A stretch of 64,000 nucleotides of DNA from Actinoplanes sp. KI2. Its GTDB lineage: Bacteria > Actinomycetota > Actinomycetes > Mycobacteriales > Micromonosporaceae. Shown in pieces: positions 37,639-45,396 of this stretch; position 1 is the stretch's first letter; each line of letters opens with the position of its first letter. Below the pieces are notes generated by a model. The model was not told where the DNA came from and did not search any database. It was given only the letters and a program-made list of their open reading frames with translations. Where the stretch lies: assembly GCF_025630775.1 (NCBI RefSeq), contig NZ_JAOSZE010000009.1, forward strand, positions 124,001 through 188,000, read 5' to 3'. A program made the translations under genes and the position numbers.

Positions 37639-38613
37639 TCAGGAAAGGTCTCCCGGGCGATCCACGATGATCATCTTGCGGTAGATCACCTGCCGGAACA
37701 GGTCGCCCTTGTGCGTGTACGAGGTTCCGTCGTCGCCGCGGTTGACGTGGTCGGTCACCGCGATCAGGCGTTCGCCGATCAACGCGTACGTCTGCTTGTC
37801 GAAGAGCAGCTCCTGCGACAGGTAACCCTCCTCGACCCGGCCCAGGCCGATCGCCGGATGCCCGTCGAGGTTGACCGCGTCGGGGTTGACTTTCATGCCC
37901 GGCTGCTGGGCGAGATAGCGGTAGATCGCCGCCTTGACGTTCGGCGGCAGCACGTACTGACCGGCCAGCGCCTCGGGATCCGCCATGACACCGCCCTCGG
38001 GATGCTCGAGGTAGTAGGCCACCTTCTCCGGCGAGGTCAGCTTGACGATCTGCGACCACGGAACGAAGCCCCACTGGCCGCCGCCGTCGCCCTGCCGGTG
38101 CACCGCGAGCTTGCCGTTCTTCATCGACGCCTGCACCTGTCCGTCGATGCGGTTCCACACCTGCACGTCGCGGTACTTCGCCTGGCCCGGCACCAGGGCG
38201 CCGTTCGGCTTCTTCGACTCGTACGCCGGCGGATTGCGCATCTCCAGCGTGTCGACGTACATGAACTGGTCCGGTCTCGGGTCGACCCACTTCTCCTGCT
38301 CGACCGACCAGGCCGCGTTCTCCAGGATCTGGGCGGCACTGACCGGGCGGAGGTACGGCACGGACGCCAACCGCGAGGCCGGCCCCGCCCCCGGTGACGG
38401 CGGCGCTGCCGCGTTCGGTTTGATCGTCACGAGGGCCGCCGCGACGGCCGTCGCGGTGGCGACACCGACCGCGATCGGGAACCACCTGCGCTGAGCCCGT
38501 CGCGGTGGGGTGATGCGGTGCTGCAACGCCACCCGGGCGCGCTGCTGCGCGGCCGGCGACGGCGCCGCGTCGGGGTCGAAGGTCTCCCGCAGGATGCTGA
38601 TCTCGTCCATCAT
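37639..38613 (-). CDS. CU044_5270-like membrane protein, partner of an ECF sigma factor
   Basis: The 324-residue protein has ~40 cytoplasmic residues, one membrane helix (about 45-64: FPIAVGVATATAVAAALVTI) and an outer domain with DQFMYVDTLEM and related segments, as in the actinobacterial CU044_5270 family. ATG 38613 is directly followed by another ATG; the sigma factor stop overlaps them. The pairing suggests control of sigma activity from the membrane, though a classical anti-sigma motif is not seen. Confidence 0.75.
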   Translation of the reverse strand: MMDEISILRETFDPDAAPSPAAQQRARVALQHRITPPRRAQRRWFPIAVGVATATAVAAALVTIKPNAAAPPSPGAGPASRLASVPYLRPVSAAQILENAAWSVEQEKWVDPRPDQFMYVDTLEMRNPPAYESKKPNGALVPGQAKYRDVQVWNRIDGQVQASMKNGKLAVHRQGDGGGQWGFVPWSQIVKLTSPEKVAYYLEHPEGGVMADPEALAGQYVLPPNVKAAIYRYLAQQPGMKVNPDAVNLDGHPAIGLGRVEEGYLSQELLFDKQTYALIGERLIAVTDHVNRGDDGTSYTHKGDLFRQVIYRKMIIVDRPGDLS

Positions 38614-39203
38614 TCCCCCATCTCGATCTCGGCGCCGAGCGCCTTCCGCATCTCCTGTCGTGCCCGGTGCAACCGGGACCGGGCCGTGCCGGCCGGAATG
38701 CCCAGGGCCTCCGCCGCTTCCTGCTGACTGAGCCCGGCCCAGGCCACCAGCAGCAGGACGGCCCGCACCGGCTCCGGCAGCAGCCGCAATGCCTCGGCGA
38801 GCCGTCCCCGGACAGCCGCCGCGTCGAGCCGACCGGCGACCGCGTCCGCGTGACCGTCGGCCGCCCCCGATTCCTGGCCGCTCGCCCGCGCAAGTGCCCG
38901 ATACCGCCTTGACTCCGCCCGGACGTGCCGGGCCACCAGGTTCGAGGCGATCCCGAACAACCACGGCCGCGCGTCGCCACGATCGAGGTCGTAGCCGTGC
39001 CGGCGGTCGAAGGCGGTGAGGAAGGTCTCGGACGCCACGTCCTCGGCCAGATCCGGCCCGAGCCGCCGCGCCACGTACGCGTAGATGTTCCTGTAGTGCC
39101 GATCGAAGATCGCCGTGAAGTGCTCGGGCGTCCCCCGAGATTGTTCGATGAGGTGGGCGTCGGTGAGCAGACCCGCCACGCTCGGCTGCGTCACCGTCAC
39201 CAC
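38610..39203 (-). CDS. ECF sigma factor
   Basis: The protein has about 197 residues. Region 2 is IFDRHYRNIYAYVARRLG to FLTAFDRRH, and region 4 is LSQQEAAEALGIPAGTARSR. Three GTG codons (39203, 39200 and 39194) could start translation and none has a clear ribosome-binding site; I take the first. The open frame extends further upstream in a region without a sigma-like sequence. It is coupled by overlap to the membrane protein gene that follows. Confidence 0.87.
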   Translation of the reverse strand: MVTVTQPSVAGLLTDAHLIEQSRGTPEHFTAIFDRHYRNIYAYVARRLGPDLAEDVASETFLTAFDRRHGYDLDRGDARPWLFGIASNLVARHVRAESRRYRALARASGQESGAADGHADAVAGRLDAAAVRGRLAEALRLLPEPVRAVLLLVAWAGLSQQEAAEALGIPAGTARSRLHRARQEMRKALGAEIEMGE

Positions 39204-39283
39204 CGGACCCGTCTGAATCGTCTCCGCAGAAGCATCACACCCGTTGTTCGCCGAAGGCGGGAAGAGTGTTCGCTCAGCGGGCG

Positions 39284-41419
39284 TCAGGCGGCGGCAGCTC
39301 GCCGGGCGGCCTTGACGTCGTACATCGAGAGGTCGGCCTCCTGCAGGAGGTCCTGGGCGGTGGCGCCGGCGACGCACGGGGCGCTGCCGATGCTCACGCC
39401 GACCCGGACCACCCGCTCGCCGAGAACGTAGGGCGCGCAGATCGCGTCATGGATGCGGCCGACCCGCTCGTCCAGCTCCGGGCCGGGCGCGACGTCGTCG
39501 AGGAGGACCAGGAACTCGTCGCCGCCGAACCGCGCGGCCAGGTCCCCGGCACGCAGGCAGTCCCGCAGCCGGTCGGCGACGCCGACGAGCAGGCGGTCGC
39601 CGGTGTGGTGGCCCAGCGAGTCGTTGACGTGCTTGAACCCGTCGAGATCGAGGAAGAGCACGACCGCCGGCCGCTCGCCGGCGAGCCGGTTCTCCAGTGC
39701 GGCGACGAAGGACGGCCGGTTGGGCAGGCCGGTGAGCCGGTCCGACTGCGCCTCGCGCAGCAGCTGCTCCTCCTGGTCGCGCAGGTCGAGGCCGACGGTC
39801 AGCAGCGCGGCGCACTGGTTGACCATCTCCCGCCCGTCCTCGACCCGGTTCTCCACCATGTCGACCAGGGCCAGCCAGCCGCGGTCACTGTCGCCGACCT
39901 TGGCGCGGACGACGAACACCGTCTCCCCGGGCTCGGCCGCGTCGAGCAGCTCCACCGGCGGGAACGCCGCGATCGCGGTCGGTCCGGCCGGGATCGCCGG
40001 GCCGGGGTGCCGGCGCCAGCCCGGCGTGCGAACCAGCTCGCCGTCCGGCCGGCGAAGCGCGATCGAGCCGGCCGTCGCGGGCGTCAGCCCGAGCCACGAG
40101 GGGTCCCGGGGATCCACGTCGCGCCGGTGCAGCAGGGCCATGCCGAGCGTGTAGTTGATGCTGATCATCGAGCGCAGATGCAGCTTGTCGGCGAGCTGGA
40201 CATGGCTGTGCGTCCGCCCGAGGGACATCATGATGGCCTGGACGCCGTGACCGACCCGGGTGGTGTCCGGCACCTCGCCGGCGGGCAGGCCGTCCGCGTA
40301 CTCCTGGACCGCCCGGGAGATCACCCGCAGCGTCTCCAGGGTCGGGCTGGCGGCCAGCAGGTTCTGCAGCTCGTTCGCCGCGAGGGCGATCCGGGAGGAG
40401 TCGCCGGCGGCCATGGCCAGCAGGGCGCCGGCGGTCGCCGCGGCCGCGTCCTCGGCGGCCCGGACGTCCCGCGCGGCGGCATCGGCCTCGGCGGCCGGCA
40501 GCACCCCGGCCAGGCGCCGGCCGAGACGCCGCAGTCCGTCCTGCTCGGCCAGGTCCGGCAGCCGCTCGGCGAAGCTCGTGCACCCGCACGAGCTGCGCGG
40601 CACGAACCGGGTGGGCAGCAGGTACGGGCCCGGCGGCACGTCCTTCCCGGCCAGCCGATCGATCAGCAGGTCGACGGCGCGGTGGCTCATCGCCTCCAGC
40701 GGCTGGCGGACGGTGGCCAGTTCGGGGCGGAGCAGGCTGGCCTCGTCGAGATTGTCGAAGCCGGTCAGCAGGATGTCGTCCGGGCAGCGCATCCCGGCGG
40801 CCGTGAGCACCCGCAGCGCGGCGAACGCGTTCCGGTCGGTCGCCGTGATCAGCGCGTCGGGCCGTCCGTGGCGCAGCAGATCCGCGGCGTCCCAGGAGAC
40901 GCCGCTCTCGACGTTGTTCAGCGCCGGCAGGAACACCCCGGGCTCCAGGCCGTAGGCGTCGAGGATCTCGACGTACGCGTCGTAGCGCTCCCGGATGTCG
41001 GTGGCCGCGAGGTTCCCGGTGAAGGCGATCCGGCGGCAGCCGTGCTCGCGGACAAGATGGGTGACCACGTCCCGGATCCCGGCGCCGTTGTCCGGCAGCA
41101 CGGTGGGCAACCCGAGCCCGTCGACGGTGTTGCCGACCAGGATCACCGGCTTGCCGGCCCGGGCCAGCCGGGCCAGGTACTCGGGGCGGACCGCGTCGGC
41201 CAGCGCGACGAAGCCGCTGACGTGGTCCCACGCGACGGCCGCGTCGAACGCCGGGTCACCGCCGCTGACCACCAGATCGGCGGCCGCGTCCAGCGTCTGG
41301 ATCGCGATGAGCCGCCGGCCGTACGACTGGGCGGCCGCTCCGACGCCGCCCGTGAGGCTGCCGTAGTAGGTGCCGCCGACGAACGGCGCCAGCACCCCGA
41401 TCGCCCCGGCATCTCGCAT
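39284..41419 (-). CDS. Diguanylate cyclase with LacI-type ligand-binding sensor domain
   Basis: The protein has about 711 residues. Residues 1-280 are a periplasmic-binding-protein-like domain of the LacI/GalR regulator type (IGVLAPFVGGTYYG, LLTGFDNLDEASLLRPELATVRQP) but without the DNA-binding helix-turn-helix. A helical and GAF-like middle part follows, then a GGDEF domain (about 545-705) with RFGGDEF and an I-site RAGD five residues upstream. There is no signal peptide or membrane helix, so the ligand would be cytoplasmic. ATG 41419 gives the family-like N-terminus; GTG 41449 would add ten residues. Such fusions presumably convert sugar or small-molecule binding into cyclic di-GMP. Confidence 0.85.
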   Translation of the reverse strand: MRDAGAIGVLAPFVGGTYYGSLTGGVGAAAQSYGRRLIAIQTLDAAADLVVSGGDPAFDAAVAWDHVSGFVALADAVRPEYLARLARAGKPVILVGNTVDGLGLPTVLPDNGAGIRDVVTHLVREHGCRRIAFTGNLAATDIRERYDAYVEILDAYGLEPGVFLPALNNVESGVSWDAADLLRHGRPDALITATDRNAFAALRVLTAAGMRCPDDILLTGFDNLDEASLLRPELATVRQPLEAMSHRAVDLLIDRLAGKDVPPGPYLLPTRFVPRSSCGCTSFAERLPDLAEQDGLRRLGRRLAGVLPAAEADAAARDVRAAEDAAAATAGALLAMAAGDSSRIALAANELQNLLAASPTLETLRVISRAVQEYADGLPAGEVPDTTRVGHGVQAIMMSLGRTHSHVQLADKLHLRSMISINYTLGMALLHRRDVDPRDPSWLGLTPATAGSIALRRPDGELVRTPGWRRHPGPAIPAGPTAIAAFPPVELLDAAEPGETVFVVRAKVGDSDRGWLALVDMVENRVEDGREMVNQCAALLTVGLDLRDQEEQLLREAQSDRLTGLPNRPSFVAALENRLAGERPAVVLFLDLDGFKHVNDSLGHHTGDRLLVGVADRLRDCLRAGDLAARFGGDEFLVLLDDVAPGPELDERVGRIHDAICAPYVLGERVVRVGVSIGSAPCVAGATAQDLLQEADLSMYDVKAARRAAAA

Positions 41420-41454
41420 GTCGGCCCAATCGGACGCCGCGCACCGCACTTGAG

Positions 41455-44442
41455 CTAGCTCAGAATGCCGATCCGGTGCGCGACGGTGGCCGCCTCGGTG
41501 CGGGTGGAGACGCCCAGCTTGGCCAGGATGTTGGAGACGTGGACGCTGGCCGTCTTGGGGCTGATGTACAGCGCTGTGGCGATCTCGCCGTTCGAGTTGC
41601 CCTCGGCCACCAGGGCGATGACTTCCCGTTCCCGGTCGGTGAGCCGGCAGCGGGGGTCCGGCTCCGGCTGCGGCGACCGGCCGGGACCGGCGGCGGTGGG
41701 TTCGAGGCGCAGCCGGGCACGGCGCGCCACGACGCGGATCTCGTCGCCGGTCGCGGCGGCGAGGTCGTCGGCCAGGGCGATGCCCTCGGTGACGGTCGCC
41801 TTGAGCGTCGCATCGGGCGCGGTGCCGGCCCGCGCCTCGGCGAGCCGGTAAAGGCAGTAGCACAGGGGGTACGCCTCGGTGGCCGCGCGCGTCGCCGAGA
41901 CCGCAGCCTCCCACGCGACCACCGTGCGGGCCTCCTCGGCGCCGAACATGGCCCGGTAGGCCAGTGCCGGCGCGGTGCCGGCGGGCGTGGTCGCGGCCAG
42001 CCGGTGCAGCTCGGCCGAGGCGGCTCTTGCAGCGGCACCGAGGTCGGCCCCGGCGGCGGGATCGGCCCCGGCGGCGGGATCGGCCCCGGCGGCGGCGAGG
42101 TCGGCCTCGACGCGCATCCCGAGCCAGAGCAGCGGCCACGCGTAGCGGACGCCGAACCCGGTGTCGGGCCGGTCCAGCTCGGCGCGGATGAGCCGGCCCG
42201 CATCGGCCAGGTCACCCCGGGCATGCGCCAGCGCCGCCTCGATGAACACCATCGGCGCGGTGAACTGCACGTCGGTACCGGCCCCGAGCTGGTGCCGCGC
42301 CGCGCGGACGTCCCGCTCGGCCGCGTCGAGGTCGCCCTGCCACAGGTGCAGTTCGCCCCGCAACAGCAGCAGCGTGCTGGCGAAGACGCCGCTCGGCTCG
42401 TCGGCCAGCGCCTCGGTGATCAGGTCGAGGGCCTCGCGCCAGCGGCCCAGCCGGATCAGCGGTTCCGCCAGGTTGCCGACCAGCATGGCGCCGTGCGAGC
42501 GGCCGTGCCCGACGCGGACGGCCAGCTCGATCCCGGCGGTCGCCGCCGCGACGGCCTCGGCGTGCCGGCCCAGCATCTCGAGGGCGTCCGAGAGGTTGAT
42601 GTAGCCCCGCAACGCCACGCCGTATCGCTCGTGGCGCTCGGCCAGGGCCAGGCCCTCGCGCAGCGCCGCCAACCCGGCCGGCGGGTCGTCGAGGTAGCTC
42701 GCGGCGGAGCCCAGCGTGATCAACGCGTCGGCCTGCTGCGCCGTGGCGCCGACCGCGGCGGCGGTGTGCACCGCGGTGCGGGCGACCTCGGCGGCGCGGC
42801 GCTCGTCGCCGATGCGGACCAGCGAGCCGGCCAGCGAGGCCAGCACCTCGGCGTGGGTGCCGGTCACCGGCCGGGCCGGCAGCAGGGCGAGCGCCTCCTG
42901 CAGCGACGCGGCGGCCTCCTCGTTGCGGCCCAGGGTCTGCAACACGACCGCGCGCCGCTCGACCAGCCGCGCGTTGCCCACCGGGTCGGCCGCGGGGACG
43001 GTCACGGCCCGCACCTCGTCCATGATGGACAGCGCCCGGCCGAGCTCGCCGGTGCTCCAGGCCGCCTCGGCCGCCAGCACGCCGACCTGCGACCAGTCCA
43101 TGCCGGTGCGCTCGGCCGCGTCGGCCACCCGGGGCCAGATCTGCAGGGCGCGCTCGAGGTGGCGCAGCGCCTCGGCCGGGGTGAAACCGGCCACCGCCTG
43201 CCGGCCGGCCTGCACCGAGGCGGCCAGGGCGCGGGGCAGGTCGAGGGCGGCGTACCAGTGGTGGGCCAGCGTCGCGGCCACGCCGCCGTCGTCGCCCAGC
43301 AGCGACGGGTCGGCGGCCAGCGCCTCGCCGTACGCGGCGTGCAGGCGGACCCGCTCGCCGGGCAGCATGTCGTCGTAGAGGGCGTCGCGGGTGAGCTCGT
43401 GCCGGAAGCTGAACCCGCGGCCGGTGCGGTCGACCACCAGCAGGTGGTGCTCGACGGCCTCGCGCAGCGCCGGGTGGAGCTCGGCCTCGGAGGCGCCCGC
43501 GGCCGCCTCGAGCAGGCGGTCGTCGACCCACGGCCCGGCCGCGGCGGCCGCGCGAAGGATCCGCTGGGTCGCCTCGGAGACGGTCTCGGTGCGGGCGAGC
43601 AGCACGTCGCGCAGCGAGGGCGGGAGGTCGCCCGGATCGGCGCCGGCGTCGACCGCGGCGACGATCTCCTCGACCAGGAAGGCGTTGCCCTGGGAGCGCT
43701 CGTAGACGATGTCGGTGAATTGCGCCGGCGGCGTCGAGCGGCGGATCGCTCGCAGCTGGGCGGCGACCTCGTCGCGGGTGAACCGGCCGACCTCCATGCG
43801 ATCGACGCTGCGCACCCGCTCCCAGGCGGCGACCAGCGGCCGCAACGGGTGCCGCCGGTGCAGTTCGTCGGACCGGTAGGTCAGCAGCAGCAACACCCCG
43901 AGCTCGCGGATCGTCTGCACCAGGAACGCGACCAGCTCGCGGGTCGACCGGTCGGCCCAGTGCAGGTCCTCGACCACCAGCAACATCGGGCGGGTGGCGG
44001 CCAGCCGGGTGATCAGGGCGAGGACGTGCTCGCGCAGCTGCCCGGCCGAGAACTCCTGCGGCGGCGCCTTGGCCGCCACCGGGTCGAGCTCGGGCAGCAG
44101 CCGGGCGAACTCTCGCCGGGCCGGCCCGAAGCAGCTGTCGAGGTCGTGCTCGGGCGTGGCCCGGATGACCGTGCGGAGGATGTCGACCAGGGGCGCCAGC
44201 GGGAGGCCTTCGCCGCCCAGCTCGGCGCAGCCGCCGCTGAGCACCCGGAAGCCGCGCTCGGCGGCGGCGCGGCTGATCTCGTTGACCAGCCGCGTCTTGC
44301 CGACCCCGGCCTCGCCGGCCACCAGGGCCACCGCCGGTTCGCCGCCACCGGCCAGGTCGAGCAGGGCTCGCAAGCGGTCGAGGTCGTCGCGCCGGCCGAC
44401 CAGCACCGGGCTGACCACCTCACGCGTCACATCGAGAACCAT
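41455..44442 (-). CDS. Large LuxR-family regulator with AAA ATPase domain (LAL type), intact paralogue
   Basis: The 995-residue protein has an N-terminal AAA-type ATPase (GEAGVGKTRL near residue 45, Walker B LLVVEDLHWADRST), a long TPR-like helical region and a C-terminal LuxR helix-turn-helix (LTDREREVIALVAEGNSNGE onwards). These LAL regulators activate transcription of catabolic or secondary-metabolism genes. Near residue 800 it holds three hexapeptide repeats (AAGADP) from an 18-base DNA repeat. A close paralogue lies at 48321-51598 in the opposite orientation; between them sit the secreted lectin and GH3 enzyme genes, the most obvious targets. Target choice is inference. Confidence 0.88.
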   Translation of the reverse strand: MVLDVTREVVSPVLVGRRDDLDRLRALLDLAGGGEPAVALVAGEAGVGKTRLVNEISRAAAERGFRVLSGGCAELGGEGLPLAPLVDILRTVIRATPEHDLDSCFGPARREFARLLPELDPVAAKAPPQEFSAGQLREHVLALITRLAATRPMLLVVEDLHWADRSTRELVAFLVQTIRELGVLLLLTYRSDELHRRHPLRPLVAAWERVRSVDRMEVGRFTRDEVAAQLRAIRRSTPPAQFTDIVYERSQGNAFLVEEIVAAVDAGADPGDLPPSLRDVLLARTETVSEATQRILRAAAAAGPWVDDRLLEAAAGASEAELHPALREAVEHHLLVVDRTGRGFSFRHELTRDALYDDMLPGERVRLHAAYGEALAADPSLLGDDGGVAATLAHHWYAALDLPRALAASVQAGRQAVAGFTPAEALRHLERALQIWPRVADAAERTGMDWSQVGVLAAEAAWSTGELGRALSIMDEVRAVTVPAADPVGNARLVERRAVVLQTLGRNEEAAASLQEALALLPARPVTGTHAEVLASLAGSLVRIGDERRAAEVARTAVHTAAAVGATAQQADALITLGSAASYLDDPPAGLAALREGLALAERHERYGVALRGYINLSDALEMLGRHAEAVAAATAGIELAVRVGHGRSHGAMLVGNLAEPLIRLGRWREALDLITEALADEPSGVFASTLLLLRGELHLWQGDLDAAERDVRAARHQLGAGTDVQFTAPMVFIEAALAHARGDLADAGRLIRAELDRPDTGFGVRYAWPLLWLGMRVEADLAAAGADPAAGADPAAGADLGAAARAASAELHRLAATTPAGTAPALAYRAMFGAEEARTVVAWEAAVSATRAATEAYPLCYCLYRLAEARAGTAPDATLKATVTEGIALADDLAAATGDEIRVVARRARLRLEPTAAGPGRSPQPEPDPRCRLTDREREVIALVAEGNSNGEIATALYISPKTASVHVSNILAKLGVSTRTEAATVAHRIGILS
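42044..42097. repeat. Three 18-base tandem repeats inside the LuxR/AAA gene
   Basis: Two identical units of TCGGCCCCGGCGGCGGGA are followed by a third differing in its last two bases. They encode AAGADP repeats on the minus strand. The broken paralogue has a different in-frame repeat at the corresponding protein position, so this site tolerates length change. Confidence 0.85.
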
Positions 44443-44534
44443 AGGTTCGGCCGAGCCATTGCACAGCCGGACATCGGACAGCGGACGGCGCGATGCCGGC
44501 GCCTGAAAATCGGCGCCGGCTCGGCGTTTCGGCC

Positions 44535-45053
44535 TCAGCTGCCGGTCCCGGTGAAGAACTGGTTGTTGCCGCCGTTCCAGTACCAGGTGTCGATCGCCGC
44601 ACCGCGCGCGCCGCTGTTGCCGGCCACCTCCAGGTAGAGGTTGCTGGAAACGTTCCTGATCGAGTATCCGATGAGGTTGTTGGCGACCAGCGACGTGTCC
44701 CACAGCTGGTTGGCGGTGCCATGGCAGTTCCACTGGTAGACCTGGTTCCCGGCGACGCCGTCGGTGGTGATGCACTTGCCGCTGGCCTTGTCGACCAGCT
44801 CGAAGTAGCCGCCCGAGGGCTGCAGCGTGAACAGCTGGTTGTCGCCGGAGAGCGTCCACTGGATGATCGGAGCGCCGTCGCCGTGCGACCCGCCCTGCAC
44901 GTCCAGGTACAGGAACGGGTTGGACACCGGGGCGAGGCGGACCTGCTGACCGCTGGCGTGCGCGACGCCCGGGGCGCCCAGCAGCAGGCCGGCGAAGGCG
45001 GCGGCACTGGTCGCGGCGACCGCGAGCGTCTTGCGGAACGGAATGCGGATCAT
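44535..45053 (-). CDS. Secreted ricin-type (beta-trefoil) lectin-like protein
   Basis: The 172-residue protein has a signal peptide (IRIPFRKT then a hydrophobic core, cleavage near AHASG, residues 30-34) followed by one ricin B-type beta-trefoil domain. The three QxW-like motifs read NQLFT, NQLWD and NQFFT. It would bind carbohydrate outside the cell. AAAGGA about ten bases before ATG 45053 fixes the start. It is divergent from the GH3 gene, whose product carries the same fold, which suggests a shared polysaccharide target. Confidence 0.85.
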   Translation of the reverse strand: MIRIPFRKTLAVAATSAAAFAGLLLGAPGVAHASGQQVRLAPVSNPFLYLDVQGGSHGDGAPIIQWTLSGDNQLFTLQPSGGYFELVDKASGKCITTDGVAGNQVYQWNCHGTANQLWDTSLVANNLIGYSIRNVSSNLYLEVAGNSGARGAAIDTWYWNGGNNQFFTGTGS

Positions 45054-45396
45054 TTCTGCACGTCCTTTCGGAAGGCCCCGCCGGAATGGCGGTGGCATGC
45101 CGAAAACGCTACGGAATCGGCGGCGCATCGAATATTGGGAAGGCGCCGTATTTACCATTCGGCCAGGTACCTCAGACCGCATATAAGATATTCGGGAAAA
45201 GCACAATAGCGCCGCATGACGCCGCCCTGTCGCGTTCCGGACGTTCGCCTAGGCGCGCTACCTCAGATGCGTGCCGAAGCGAGATCCGGAACCGGCCGCC
45301 ACTTCCATCAAGGCATGAATGAAGTCATGCTGGATGGCGAAGTTACCACCGTCGATTTCCCCGTCGACGTGCCTTCCCCATCCCCTGGGAGTCCCC
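45054..45396. other. 343-base divergent promoter region between lectin and GH3 genes
   Basis: The middle (about 45120-45215) is clearly AT-richer than the rest of the window, containing GAATATTGGGAA near 45130 and GATATTCGGGAAA near 45190, partly inverted copies. No gene is supported: an in-frame extension of the GH3 ORF reaches 45319, but the signal peptide and ribosome-binding site favour the GTG at 45397. Promoters for both secreted proteins should lie here; none could be assigned. Confidence 0.5.

Noticed and set aside
44443..44859. Extension of the first LuxR/AAA gene upstream over the lectin gene
   Set aside because: The open frame continues, but the extra residues are a shadow of the lectin. 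Family similarity begins at MVLDVTREVVSPVLVGR (ATG 44442).
45319..45396. Longer N-terminus for the GH3 protein from ATG 45319
   Set aside because: It would place 26 polar and proline-rich residues before the signal peptide. GTG 45397 has GGGAG five bases upstream and starts directly with the signal peptide.
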